NCBI GenBank assembly: GCA_963971425.1
Contig: OZ020515.1
Coordinates: 18,968,637-19,032,636, forward strand
Length of the DNA: 64,000 nucleotides
From: Bryoerythrophyllum caledonicum
Taxonomy: Eukaryota; Streptophyta; Bryopsida; Pottiales; Pottiaceae
Direction: 5' to 3'
The notes beneath the pieces are model-generated. The model did not search any database and was not told the origin of the DNA. It saw only the letters and a list, made by a program, of their open reading frames with translations. The stretch's first letter is position 1. Each line of letters opens with the position of its first letter. Positions 11,571 through 23,683 of this stretch are shown one piece after another. The translations under genes and the position numbers were made by a program.

Positions 11571-14500
11571 CAAAATCAAACTCTTGTCTAGCACAGGTAG
11601 AACCAATAAGTCTTTTCCAAAGAGGATTGGAAAAGAAAGGCAAGGTGAGGTTTAGGGTGACAATGTAATTTTCATGCCTCTTTTTGACGATAGCAAGATG
11701 TTAAAACTCAATTCGCATGAAATCGATGAGGAGTTAGGTTGTGAAATGTGAAGTTCAAACCTGCACACACATTACATGAACACTTTGCAAAAATTAGATC
11801 ATGATTTGGATTTATCGAGCTCATGGAAAAGCTAGGAATACAACACAAAATACATCAAATACACTAAAATACAGTGAATGCCATGCCGCATACTATGTTG
11901 TATTTCATACCCATGCAAAATAATCTTGGTCTTGAATTTTTAGCTGAAATTTGACTTTTAGAGATTCTTCTTTGTTTTGTGATTGTTGATCTCTCTCGTG
12001 ACATACAAAGCTTCCGTTTCAATTTGTATAAGTTTGGAACATTTTGTATAAAATCAAGTAAGCAAAAGTAAAATATCATCAATAATCATGTATGAATGTT
12101 TTCTTCACATATGATACGTCAATGCAAAGCTATTGACCTAGTGCAGGGAAACTTGACCGTGTGAGCCGTCGGAGAGCAGTCAACGTGAGCAGTGAGTGGT
12201 GAGTAGAGAACTATAGGCAAGTATTTAGTTTTATTTTTGGACTTACAAATATTGGTAGTGGAGTATACTATCCTATTTCCGTGGAATTAAACGTCATGAA
12301 AGATTGAAAGTGCAAAAAAAATCCTTACAATGATAAGTACAATGAGAGAGAGTGATAAAGGATGCATAATACCATGGATAAATACATATGGGTGAAGTTG
12401 AATAGGGAGTGCATTACTTACTTTGCTTTCACAAATGATAGAGGACACTGACATGTTTAGATTTTTGTGACAAGATGCTACAGTAGGGTCGCTGTTACTA
12501 GCACCCTCTGGGAGGTGATTTAAAAAAAACAAATACTAACTCATATTATTTTGACATTTCTTTATTATCCCACGCTCTTATTTTCATTCACCAACACCCT
12601 TTACTATATGCTGATAAAAATGAAAGTAAGTATCTTTATGTGCGAGTCTATTTATTTTACTTTCTATATTTCCTTTATCTTATTATTTCCTACAACTTAT
12701 TTTACCTTATGTGGTCAAACATGAAATATCAAAAAATGAAAACTTTATTTTTAGCCACTCTATGGTGAACACCTTTTGATTGTTTTAGAGTTTCAAACTC
12801 CCAAACGGTAAAGGATTGTCACTTGTCACCCCTAGGTTGTTAAAATAATTGTGGTTCCTATTAAGCTCTCTCTATTCTTGCTCTATATACCTGACTTAGT
12901 TATCCTAGACCAATAATGCCAGACATTGAACTATGTCAAACACACCAAGATAAATACAAACTGCCAATACTGGAGGAAAATTTAGTTCATCTAACAACCA
13001 ATCACCAATAAAAACGTATGTATGGAATATATATTTGTCATAAACCAAAATCTAGGCTCGAAAATCTCAAACCGTATATGAAGCCAATGAATGAAGTACA
13101 AAATATATAAATAAGAGAGAGGAATAATACTTGCAAAACCAATGCCACATAAATCACAACAACTCATACAAAAAATCTAAGTTGAATTTTCACTGCCTCT
13201 ATTGCTACCACATATACAATCTAATTAACCCCATGGTTGAAACCACGGCGCCTATAAACTGACGGTGGAAAATGTGTTGTAGCAAAGGCATGTGCAATAG
13301 TCTCGGCAAGTGTTGGAAGTGTAAATGACTTTGGAGGAGAGATGGTGGAGGCCATCAATTTGCCAAAGAATAGGTAGTATCAGTAATGATAAATTAAAAC
13401 AATTCCAGTATAAAGACGACAAAATCATTAAAAAAATGAATTTACTTACTTAAACGGTTGCGCTTTGCGGCATGACAAATTGGAATCTCATCTTCACCAA
13501 AGACATTATTTGATCCAACTCGAATTGATAAAATTGTTGTCTATTCTTGAAGAGCAAAAGAAGAGCTTCAAAAATGAGTGCATGGGCTTTAAAGCCAATA
13601 ACACGTCGATCTAGCCTCTTTTATATAGGAATAGAAGCTTTTGAACTTTAAAAAATTAGATTTAGAAACAATTAAATAGAGATTGAGTGCATAAAAGCCA
13701 CTTTCAATAAGTTATACTTGCACATGTGGCACCAATGGCGTCCTTAGGTTGATCATATCTCCCTTTAGAAAACCAAAAGAAATATATAGTCAGGTACCGA
13801 GGCTCCTTAAATCTAAATCATAGCGAAATGCTTTTGTAGATAAAATGTCAAGTTCTAAGTGACGATTGGCCATTGAGAATGAAAACACTCACCTGATGAG
13901 ATGTTCTTAAAGATTGTACCCTAATCTCTTTGTTAAGCTTTGATGTCATGTCTACAGTCTGACGCAATGAAACTAGGAGCGACAACATTCAATAGAAGGA
14001 ATTGTGCAATCCACTCATTGATATCCTTTTGGATGATTCCATGAAACTCAGTGAGGATTGTCACATGCTTAGGAGGTGTCGGCACCAACAAGCCTCTTTG
14101 GCCCCGTCTGCAAACAACCACTAAGGTCACTCCTCCACCCAAAGCCATCGAAAGGACCGTGGTTGTTGCTAAGATCAACATAGTCCATGCTTCCAAACGG
14201 ATGGCATACTTGTCGAGAGATGTATATGAGCACGTTTCTTGAGCATCTGTAAGGCAATGATATCTTGCCTCACGAGATCAATAACTCAACTTTCAAATCC
14301 ATTCGTGGATAAACAATCCAAAAGTTGATGAATGTTGCTTTCATTGCTAGATGTGATCTACATTTGCTGCCACCTCTAGATTTAGTTTACAAAAGACTAG
14401 AGCCTCGATAGGCCTTGCCTTCACAGTTTGGATATAAACTATAAATCCTTGCCAACACCGGAAGCCCCTATGTCGGCACCGACAGCCCCATGTGGGCACC

Positions 14501-15779
14501 AACAATCTCGGTCAGCAAGCAACAAAAACAATGAGAGTACATGCAGATATCAACTTGGAGTTGCCAGGTATTGAAATGACAACCAAATGAAAGATGTTAC
14601 TTATAGAACCTTCAATCCAAAGGCAAGTGCCATAACGTTTCTTGTAGACACTCCCGAGGGAGTGCCGGTGCTAGCAGCCCTCTAAAGCACACTCTTGATA
14701 ATTTGATGCAATATCTAAAATCGTGTAGGACAATATCAATAGAGCTCAGATGAGAGAGTTATGCAGGAATGAATGACATACTTCATCCGTACGTGATACA
14801 CTCCTCGAAGCTCAATTCCTAACGTGCCACGTCATTTTAAAAAGTGCATCACAAGCTCTAGAGCATGATTTAAATATAATGGACTTATCATTCATTACCA
14901 AGGGTGTGGAGCTAATGGCACCCCTTTTGACTATGCCTTGGAGTTTCTTATAGGCACTTCCAAAAGAGTGCCGGTGCCGGTTGCCCTCTAGAGCACACTT
15001 CTAAACATTTGAGCCCTTCATATCTTTGTTCCTCGTCCTTAATGTCGTCTTTCTTATGTTCCAATGGCATTGCACCATCGTCTCCAATAATTAGCAAACT
15101 CTCACCTTCACTAATCTCTAATGATAGGGCACAAAGGATATCTTCTAAGTCATCCTCTAGGCCTTGCATCTTCCTATCCTTGCTTTCTTCAACTGCTTAC
15201 TACTTGAAAAATGAATAATCACATTTCCTTCTTTCATTCATTTTTTCAACTATATGAACATGTATTCAAATGATAATTTCATCGAGAATCTACAACAAAT
15301 CACATCTCCTATCAATCTAATTAGAAAGTAATGGACATGACAAAAGATCGACCATGTATTCCAATAATTGAAGTTCGATTCACCCCCCTTTCCCTCGAAG
15401 AGGATCAATTTCTTTTGTCTCTAAGTGGAGACCAAGTCGGCCAAGGTCCAGAGGGCTCGTGAAGTTCTTTGAGAGGTTGGTGAGGGTGCGGACCTAAATG
15501 TGAATGTCAATTGAACTACAGGCGCATATAATTCTCCAAGTCCAAAATGTATGGACAACGTTATTGTCGGGCACAATCTACTTACTTATGTTGCAAATAG
15601 AGGAATCCAACCGTGATGTTATCGATTGGTATATCACCCAAATAGCTCAACATTGCTCCACTGTAGAATGATGGGCTCTTCAAGGCCTCTCAAGAAAGCA
15701 ATGCACAATGAAGACCATCCAAAAGATGAAAGGTCACTATGTATCCCACATACACCGAAAAGTGGATGAACTATCATAT
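11571..15779. other. Long gene-poor stretch with weak repeat structure
   Basis: No supported gene. Most is AT-rich relic DNA with short frames. A minus-strand reading across ~13430-13590 stays open for about 50 codons but has no recognisable motif. Between 14.0 and 15.2 kb the sequence becomes less AT-rich and holds repeated GCACCGGCACTC-like motifs (separate entry). A minus-strand frame of 73 codons at 15169-14948 is acidic and unrecognised. I see no RNA gene or clear transposon ends. Confidence 0.5.
14636..15020 (+). repeat. Direct repeat pair, ~70 bp, about 306 bp apart
   Basis: Two related stretches begin near 14639 and 14945. Both read TTTCTT(G/A)TAG then CACT..., then AGTGCCGGTGC, a GCCCTCTA core, GCACACT, and end in an ATTTGA-like string. 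The first contains the palindrome CACTCCCGAGGGAGTG; in the second the arms have drifted. A third, weaker relative (GGTGTCGGCACCAAC) is near 14080. The origin is unknown. Confidence 0.55.
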
Positions 15780-16345
15780 TGGTAGAATCTAGCGACATAG
15801 GTTTTATTTTTGCGTTGACCATGATCATCTTTGTATGTTGGGCTCTTGCAAAAAGTGGATTTTTACTTGCCCAGATAATGTCCCACAAATCTGGCATGTT
15901 AAGAGGCACCAATCTCAAGCGGTTGAAGATCATTGCCCTCTAGCGCGCTGGTTTTCAGCTTCCACAAAAGCGAGAAGTGTCTTCCCACCAACACTTCCAA
16001 TTACCAATTTTGATGGTGTTGGCCTCGTTGCATATCAAGTTCGAGAGGACGCTCATAAGCATCCGACGTTTTGGTTTACCAAAGTGGTGAAACGTCATTC
16101 CGGCGGGCAAATTGTTGTCCAACTTCATCAGTAGGGGTCTACCCCTACCGGGAAGGCAGTGATTTGGATGTGCCCAATGTTAACCTTGACCGAATTGATT
16201 GCATTGTAGATCTTGAGGTTGACTCCTCTACTACCCACGCCTTGGAGCATTGTTACGTTGAATTCAATTCCGGCCTGAACATGTCCAGACTTTGTTTCAA
16301 TGTAGACAAAGGTCAACCAATTCGGCTGGTCATGGGTTAATTACA
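15780..16345 (+). pseudogene. Possible C-terminal relic of a DUF7869-like transposase
   Basis: Broken plus-strand frames read ...WIFTCPDNVPQIWHVKR..., then HKHPTFWFTKVVKRHSGGQI and an onward GKAVIWMCP. The pattern of a 'fw.gKVv' strand followed by a strand ending in W..P resembles the BAH-like tail of the protein at 41943-42806 (PFYVGKVIEEG ... VCWYWP). The similarity is loose, and stops and frame changes are frequent. I would treat it as an old relic of a related family, or as chance. Confidence 0.3.
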
Positions 16346-17211
16346 AGCATTTATACTTCGTCTATGGGGTCATGTGCAAGATCGGCAAGCTAGAGAACTT
16401 GTTTGTCCATGCCGCAACACTCAACTTCAAGGAACTCATGCCCGTAGTTAAATCAATTTTGTTGTAGAGATTTGCTTGAAACTTTGTTGGTAGACAAGAA
16501 CTAGGGACATTGCTATAGTACTAATGGTCATGCAACTAGCCGGTATTGTTGTGTTTTGTCTTTGCCTTGTGTCATGTTTGCATATTCCTTTTTAATCATA
16601 TTCCATAGATTCAATGTTTATGCCACTTCACGAATGTGACGTTGTGTACAGCGAGGTACCAATCAAAATGTCGTTTTTGAATTCGCAGTGAGAAAAATTT
16701 TAGTACTACCAACTTTGAAAGCCTCCTGAGAGCTCAAAAATTGGTATTTTACCACGAAATGTTTAACAAAGAATTATCTTTAAGTTGATTACATGTATGC
16801 CAAATTTCAAGGCCAAAAGATTCACCAAAAAAAAGTTATTCAAAATCTACCAACATTGGTAGCTGTGGAAATTTTTTCACTGCTGCCAACTTTGACAGCC
16901 TCCCCAAGATTGAATTATTGTTTTTTTGCCATGAAATTCTTGGAAAAAAAACCTCTTTATGTTAATAACATATGATAAACATTTCAAGGCCAGAAGATTA
17001 ATACATAAAAAGAAATCCACAATCTACCAACATGTGTAGTTGTGGGAAACAATGGGGGAAACCATTTCATTGCTACCAACTTTGACACCCTCCCAACGGT
17101 TGAGAAATTGTCTATTTACCATGAAATTTTTGGCACAACATGATCTTTATGATAACAACATTCATGCCAAATTTCAAGGTCAAAAAATTTATAAAAAAAA
17201 ACATTTACAAT

Positions 17212-18177
17212 CTACCTAGAGGGCATAGAATGACATAGTTGAAGGAGCTTTGTACCATTGATTAACCTCCACTCTCTTTCAATAACTACCTTCAAGTCAT
17301 ATAAATTTTTTGGACATATTGGGCCATGTTGCACATCATCTTTCAAAATCCTCCAAAGGTTCTCAATTGGATTGAGATCGGGAGAATTTGCAGGCCAATC
17401 GAGCTTCTCCAAAAGATGTGTTTGTCTCCATTCTTCACATACTTTGCTACGATGGACAGGTGCGCCATCTTCCATGAGCAATCCCTGTGGCGCTCTACTC
17501 ATAAAATGAAGCAACTCGACATTGTAGACCACTTCAACAAAATCCTTAGCAGAACGTCTATCTTTGAGCATAAAAACAAGTTGTGACTTTTGCCCTCCAG
17601 CAAATGCACCTCAAATCATCAAAGAAGTTCTCCCACTCTTAAAAGTTGGAACTACACAACTTGATGAATAGCGCTCATATGCATTTCTCCAAACATGAAC
17701 TTGTTTAGAATTTTTTCCAACTTCAAAGGTAGACTCATCTGTCCAAACAACTCTCTCCCATTCTTTTATAGCCCACCCACAATACTTTTGAGCAAATGCC
17801 AACAGTTTAGACATGTGACAACGTGTCAAAAAAGGTTTTTTAACAGCAATTCAACTGAAAATGCCACTCTCATGTAAGGCCTTTCGAATAGTTGATCTAG
17901 ACACTTGAGTAGAACATATATTAGTGATCTCGGAGAGTGTCAAGCGACAATGAGTTTTTGAGACACGTATAATAGCACGGACATCTCTATCACTAAGCTT
18001 TTTAGCATGACTTCCACCACAAGGTTTGCACTTATAGGTTCCATCTTCTCGAAATTTCTTCAGTACCCTCTGAACTGTTCTTACATGGACTCTAACAATC
18101 GCTGCAATGTCAACTCATGTCTTCCCTGCCTCACTCAAACCTACTATGCGAGCACGAGTTTTATCTGAAATAGCCAT
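17212..18177 (-). pseudogene. Tc1-type DD34E transposase, full length with three in-frame stops
   Basis: One uninterrupted phase of 322 codons from ATG 18177. The N-terminal helix-turn-helix reads MAISDKTRARIVGLSEAGKT, then DIAAIVRVHVRTVQRVLKKF. Catalytic positions are present: first D in VVWTDESTFEVG, second D in LLMEDGAPVH, and E in SPDLNPIENLW, with 34 residues between the second D and the E. Stops after GKT, after SGIFS and after SLMI are all TGA. The first two are easily derived from CGA and the third from TGG by a single transition, as expected from decay of methylated cytosines. There is no frameshift, so inactivation was by point change only. Confidence 0.9.
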
Positions 18178-18330
18178 CACTCAGTGACCATGATCTAGCC
18201 TTCACTTAATCACCATGAGCTAGCGTCACTCATTGAGCACATATATAACCTCACTCAGTGACCATGATCTAGCCTTCACTTAATCACCATGAGCTAGCCT
18301 CACTCATTGAGCACATATATAACCTCACTC
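18178..18330 (+). repeat. 74-bp tandem repeat, two copies
   Basis: CACTCAGTGACCATGATCTA starts at 18178 and again at 18252; the units are nearly identical, followed by a third partial start (CACTCAGTCATGAG). It lies between the transposase start and the right arm of the Tc1 element, so it may be part of its 5' control region. Confidence 0.85.
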
Positions 18331-19473
18331 AGTCATGAGAAAAAAATCTCACATATCCTCAATCACTCACCATCATCTTGCCTCACAGCCTTCACTCATT
18401 CACCAAACCTCACCAGTCACCACATGTAAGTTATAACCTCACTCACTCTTAAAGAAAATCTCACATACCTCCATATATCCTCAGACACTCATCCCATGCC
18501 TCATCCACTCAGTTATCAAATAGCCTAGACTTACTCAGTTAACTCATCTTTCATGCACTCAATCACACATGTTCACAAAGTTTCAATCCTGTGCTTAGAA
18601 AATAATCACCCATCACTTGCTTCTCTCATCATCTCACATCCCACCTCCTATAATGCTCTATTGTAAATGCAAGCATTCTTATTGAGAGGAAAAAACTTCT
18701 TCATGCATATATGGTCTCCAATTTTTAAACAAGTGCAGTCTTTGAGTTGTGACAAGTGCACACAACTAAATTTGGCTATCCTTGATTTTTTTGAGAAGCA
18801 TTTATGATTAGAGATTGCATCATCTGGTGAATTTCAATCTAGAAGCATGATTGTCTGACATACTTCAACAATTTCAATGTCTTTAATACAATACACACAT
18901 TGGTAGATTGTAAATGTTTTTTTTTGTATAAATTTTTTGACCTTGAAATTTGGCATGAATGTTGTTATCATAAAGATCATGTTGTGCCAAAAATTTCATG
19001 GTAAATAGACAATTTCTCAACCGTTGGGAGGGTGTCAAAGTTGGTAGCAATGAAATGGTTTCCCCCATTGTTTCCCACAACTACACATGTTGGTAGATTG
19101 TGGATTTCTTTTTATGTATTAATCTTTTGGCCTTGAAATGTTTATCATATGTTATTAACATAAAGAGGTTTTTTTTCCAAGAATTTCATGGCAAAAAAAT
19201 AATAATTCAATCTTGGGGAGGATGTCAAAGTTGGCAGCAGTGAAAAAATTTCCACAGCTACCAATGTTGGTAGATTTTGAATAACTTTTTTTTGGTGAAT
19301 CTTTTGGCCTTGAAGTTTGGCATACATGTAATCAACTTAAAGATAATTCTTTGGTAAACATTTCGTGGTAAAATACCAATTTTTGAGCTCTCAAGAGGCT
19401 TTCAAAGTTGGCAGTACTGAAATTTTTCTCACTGCGAATTCAAAAACGACATTTTGATTGGTACCCCACTGTA

Positions 19474-20974
19474 CATGTCTCTTGTTTCATTCGTTCCAAT
19501 TTTCACCACCACGCCTCAATCATCCGACGGAGTAGTTTAGAGACAAAAAGGATTATCATTAACATCTGCAAAAATGGGGAATTTGTGGCATTTTTTGTGG
19601 TAGTGGGACCTCTGTTTGTCCAAATTTTATAGTGTATCTTTAAAATTCCCAAGATTCAAAAATCATGAACATTCGTCATAAGGGGAATGGGAAAAATGTT
19701 TCACAAGAATAGGTCCAATATTTTCCAAATTTAGATAGTCTAAACTAGAAAAGGTAGTTTTAAAATCCAAATTTTGAAATTTTTGATTTTTTTGGCTAAG
19801 TTTAGATCTTTCTTTTCTACTCACCGCAAATGCTCTCCGATCACTCACAAAGTGTCGTCGTTGACCTAGTGCACATGTGAACCTCTTTTATTTATAATTC
19901 AAAATTTCTTGCAATAATCTCTAATTGATGGATAAAGTAGTATACCCTCCAAAGTCCACAATTTTCATCACCAATATACGATAACTTTAAACACTATAAT
20001 CTATTCCATTAACCGTTGGATGTTGTGCAATTTTCTCCAAAGTTCAGGTCATGGCTTGAGTTCAATTTTGTAAGGTTGGATGTTAAAATGAGGCATTTTA
20101 TTTCCATCCAAATTAGTTCAAAGAAAAATATCAAGCACATATTTTGGTTTTGGAGAAACATGACCTGGGCACTAAAGAATTAAAGTGAAAGTTTGGACTT
20201 TTAGTCGTAAGATCATAAAATAGGCTAGTAACATGTCATTTTCTTTGGTTGCTATCCATCGCATTGATGTAAAGGTTATAGCGTTTGAAAGCAAAATAAA
20301 GTTTTTTTCCTGCCTTGTCCAACAATGTGAGAATGTTTGGCTTGGGTAAAAATTATTTTTATACTAAAAACAATAATTTTTTATCATTTTCAAAGAAGGT
20401 AATATTCCTTATATGTATAAAAATCTTAAGGTCAATAGAAACATCTAGAAAAAATTTAGGAGCTGCCTAGAGTCCCAATTTTGCACTTGGTGGGGCATTC
20501 TACCCTTGTTGTTCCACAACCCTCTACTTTCAACGTACTCTCTCTACCTGTTCGAGAGAATCTCACTTTGGTTGCTTGCTCCGTCACAAATTGACTACAT
20601 CGTTCCGTGAATATAGTATAGACTAGACTATTTGAAATTTCCTACACTAATTGAAAATTTACATGCAATTGTTGACTGACACACACTTGCTTGAGAACAA
20701 ATACCCAATCAGAACTTGGCATGCACATGCTTTGATGGAAATTAGTGTGAGTGATCTACATCAATAACCCTTCTACACTATATTCAGTATTTAGTGTAGT
20801 GATTGATTCTATTGTTTTCTTTTTCAAGAGGCCATTTTAATAAAATGAACTCTAATAGAACGCCATGACCACTGTGCGCATATTTGGATGGCCAAAACTT
20901 TCTGTAATGTTCAAGTGAAATTCCAAATGGCTTGAGATTACTATAGAACTTAAATTCAGGCAGATAGTACATAA
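19474..20974. other. Gene-free AT-rich DNA
   Basis: No gene is supported. It contains the second copy (about 20590-20790) of the dispersed repeat also seen at ~9180-9380. No terminal repeats or RNA gene are evident. Confidence 0.55.
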
Positions 20975-21780
20975 TCGACCAGATTCAGTTGCGCGTGTTT
21001 CAATTTGGAATTCAAAGATATGATGGTTGACTTGAAGGATTGCAATGTATTTGGCAAGGTGTTGAAATATACTTGGATGATTAAATTTCAGAGGGGCCTA
21101 TTGCATACGATCATCTTGTTGATTCCGAACAAACAATCAAAAGTGAGGGGTACAAACGAGATCAAGTCACGAGTCTGTGCCAAACTTCCAGATCCGATCA
21201 CTCACCCCGATGTGTACGAGACCGTGAAACGCTGCTTGGTGCATGAGCCTTGCGCCGCCAAATCCAAGTGTCCCTTGCTTGGAGGATGTTAAATGTACAA
21301 AACGGTACCCTTGCTACTTCGTCAACGAAACATGTGTGGATGAAAATAGCTATTGAAGAGGAGAAATGATGGATAGTACTTTGTTCATAACAAAGAATAT
21401 TAGATTGACAACCATTGGGTCGTACCGCACAACCTATATTTAATGTCAAAGTACAACGTGCATATTAATATTGAAGTCAATTTTGTGTACCACCCTACAA
21501 TTGTTGTTTGAGGATCAATTTAATAATTAATTGATCATTTTTCCTAACAGAAGTGTTCGTCAATCAACGTTGTGGAATACATTTTCAAACACATGTACAT
21601 TACAAAGGTCACAATTGTGCAACCATACTCCTCAAAAGCAACAACAAGATTCAACGGTACATCAACGCTCGCTATGTCTCTGCGTTTGGCGCAGCTTGGA
21701 GGCTATTTTAATTTTCAATGCTTAAAGGATCTTCCACAATCCAATGTTTACAATTTCATCAATCCAATTAACAATGTGTG
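20975..21780 (+). pseudogene. Helitron Rep-helicase relic (Helitron-like N-terminal domain)
   Basis: Broken plus-strand frames in the right order match the Helitron-like N-terminal domain: RPDSVARV, then DLKDCNVFGKVLKY, IKFQRGLLHTIILLI (family pattern FQKRGLPHAHILL), LPDPITHPDVYETVKRCLVH, EPCA, WVVPHNLYLMSKYNVHINIE (family pattern vVPYN..L...y..HIN.E) and YIFKHMYITKVTI (family pattern KYLFKYi.KG). Several stops and frame changes separate these, and the His of the PHAH motif is degraded. No helicase part or Helitron end is seen, so this is an internal fragment. Confidence 0.75.
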
Positions 21781-22616
21781 ATGTTAAATGCAGATGGAGA
21801 TCTAGGAGACATATTTGATACAGATTAAGCAACAAAGACAACTCTCACTAAATGATTGAGGTAAACTAGACATTTCTTCTTGCCAGAAAGACGTACTTGA
21901 ATTCTTGTTTCCACTTCACATGGCAACCATAAAAAGAATGGACGATCCGTAAGAAGAGATTTGCAATAGGGCGTCTCTACTTTGTCAATCCTTTAAATTA
22001 GTAGAGGAGAGACACTTCCTTCGGGCACTTTTGACAATGGTGAAAGGCGCAACATCCTTTAAAGATTTGCGTACTTTTGAAAGCGCTGGACATACCATAC
22101 TTTTAAGGCTTCCTACGCTACACATAAACTTTACGAGAATGAAACATACTAGAAGAAACTCCTCGACGATGCTATCGTGATGCAATCAAGTCCTCAACTA
22201 CGTTCGCTACTTGTCGCCAACTTGGCACATAGACCACCTTCTTCGGAAGAAGTTCTTCCTTGCCATCTCTTTCCTTCAAATCACGTTGGGCCTCCACATC
22301 CATCACTACTTTTACCTTCCTCTCATCATTATTCAAAGTAAGGCAACCTTCCAAAACCGCAACCACAACATTCTCTCCTCTATCAATCTCTTCCAGCAAT
22401 TCCAATGATGTGTAAACATCTTCTAAAGAAACAATCTCATCTTTATTAGTGGTCGCAATAAAAAAAATCCCTTGTTCCTCCAATGCACCCTCCACTACCT
22501 AAAAAAAAATGCAATAAAAGGGGTGGGTTGACTATCCTCACGGCCAAAAAATTCCGAAATCATGAGGAAGTAATAGGAACATTAAAAAATCCACCAAAAA
22601 TAGATTCATGCTCGCT
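21781..22616. other. Unassigned DNA between Helitron relic and SIN3 copy A
   Basis: It contains one minus-strand frame of 107 codons (separate entry). A second minus-strand frame of 66 codons (22185-21985) overlaps its end and is Lys/Ser-rich and unrecognised. Nothing else is supported. Confidence 0.45.
22172..22495 (-). CDS. Unrecognised 107-codon acidic open frame, probably a gene fragment
   Basis: Reads MEGALEEQGIFFIATT, then an acidic Leu-rich middle (SLELLEEIDRGENVVVAV) and a Lys/Val-rich end. Composition is protein-like, with alternating acidic and hydrophobic residues, but I know no family for it. No promoter, intron or homologous neighbour supports it. It could be an exon of a lost gene or a transposon fragment. 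Confidence 0.25.
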   Translation of the reverse strand: MEGALEEQGIFFIATTNKDEIVSLEDVYTSLELLEEIDRGENVVVAVLEGCLTLNNDERKVKVVMDVEAQRDLKERDGKEELLPKKVVYVPSWRQVANVVEDLIASR

Positions 22617-22988
22617 CTAGACATCTCCGACAAGATTCATTTTGTTGTCCGGAAGAAACGTCTTGAACCCGAGGATCAGGTTCCGGTGGCCTCTGAACAA
22701 GTGCTTCACGCGCATGATCACCGCCGTCGAGTCCACCTTCTGCGCGAGGAAGTCCTTCATCACCTCCAAAAACTCGTTGTACTTCTCCTTGTCATCCTTC
22801 AATCGCTCCTTCACGTCCTTCAGGTACGTCAATGCGTCATCCGTCGTCAAACGCTGCTGCCTGCCCCCGGCTCCCGGCGCATCGCCCTCGCGGGGGTTCG
22901 CCTCTGATGACTCGCCCTCGCACGGGCCCGAAACTCGCTTCCTGTTGGGAGGCCCGTTCTCGCCCTCGCCACGCTCCCGCCTCTTCAT
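22617..22988 (-). pseudogene. SIN3 partial copy A: PAH1 only
   Basis: An open frame of 123 aa from MKRRERG covers the SIN3 N-terminus and a complete PAH1 ([10 protein letters not shown] ... [14 protein letters not shown]), then runs into unrelated residues ([10 protein letters not shown]). It differs from SIN3 at many positions, for example a GDAP insertion before the first GGRQQ-like string, [10 protein letters not shown] for [10 protein letters not shown] and LFRG for LFKG. PAH2, PAH3 and all later domains are missing. Its upstream DNA (23040-23683) is almost identical to the SIN3 flank at ~6430-7270. It could be transcribed, but I infer a pseudogene. Confidence 0.75.
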
Positions 22989-23683
22989 CGCTCCCAATCC
23001 ACGCCTATCGACCCCTGCAATAAATCCATCCCATCAATTCCCCCCGCATGTCACACCAGAAAACCGCTAACACCAATTACCGCACACACAAAAAAACTCC
23101 TCCTCTGCTCCTCTGCACCTACCACCTCCGAAACCATCCTCTCCCTCGAAAAAAAGACAGCTCGCATGAAATCACATCATGCAACAGCACCGTTTCACAT
23201 GTGGTAAAACGCAGCTTTCGCAGATTACATGCAGTGTTTCGCAAACCTTGTGATGGAATGGAAGCGCGGACCACGGACTGGAAGCCACACCACCAGAGAG
23301 AGAGAGTGCGAGCGCAGCAGCAGCAGCAGCAACAGGGGCATACATACAAAGGCAACTACTGCGGAGGAGCCTGGCCAAGTTCGGAAGAGTCCGCTCTCGC
23401 TCTCTCGCTCTTCCTCTCTCCCCACAAGTGACGCTTTCCTGGTCTGGCCTTCCACGCCTTTTACGTTCACTTTTACTTTAAAGCTCTCTCTCTCTCCGCT
23501 GGACGCCTTAACTTTCTCTTAGGTCGGAGTGAGTCATGACTCGAGTCAAAGTGATGCTGGTGGGGCGGCGTTTATGTACAGATGGCGTACATTTCGGAGC
23601 TTGGGTGAGTGGCTGTGGAGTGCGCATTACGTGCTCCCTGTATAAATCCATGTATTCCTTCTCAATTGCCCATGAGAACAAAA
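22649..23683. repeat. Segmental duplication copy A of the SIN3 5' end
   Basis: Matches 5870-7260 with internal losses equivalent to ~6265-6400 and ~6550-6765. The exon part is clearly diverged while the distal upstream part is nearly identical to SIN3. At 23683/23684 it ends inside GAGAACAAAACT and copy B begins abruptly at the equivalent of SIN3 position 5629 (CTCCTCCAGCAGGTCGCTGT), so copies A and B form a head-to-tail tandem. Confidence 0.8.

Larger units (their letters stand above)
16649..19471. mobile_element. Tc1/mariner element with ~570-bp terminal inverted repeats
   Basis: A 2.8-kb element flanked by TA on both sides (16647-16648, 19472-19473). The ends begin CAG(T/C)G(G/A)GGTACCAATC. 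The inverted arms, ~16649-17217 and ~18899-19471, are unusually long. Each is built of about three modules of ~180-190 bp containing CCAACTTTGACA(C/G)CCTCC, a CATGAAATTTTTGGCA segment and AATCTACCAACATG. The interior holds a minus-strand DD34E transposase with internal stops and a 74-bp tandem repeat. It is complete in structure but dead in coding capacity. Confidence 0.88.

Noticed and set aside
13933-14196. Minus-strand frame of 87 codons with hydrophobic start
   Set aside because: Looked like a small membrane protein, but there is no family match that I recognise, no partner and no conserved copy.
16649-19471. CRISPR-like reading of the regularly spaced modules
   Set aside because: The modules are long, diverged and arranged as inverted arms of TA-flanked transposons in a eukaryote; they are not repeat-spacer arrays.
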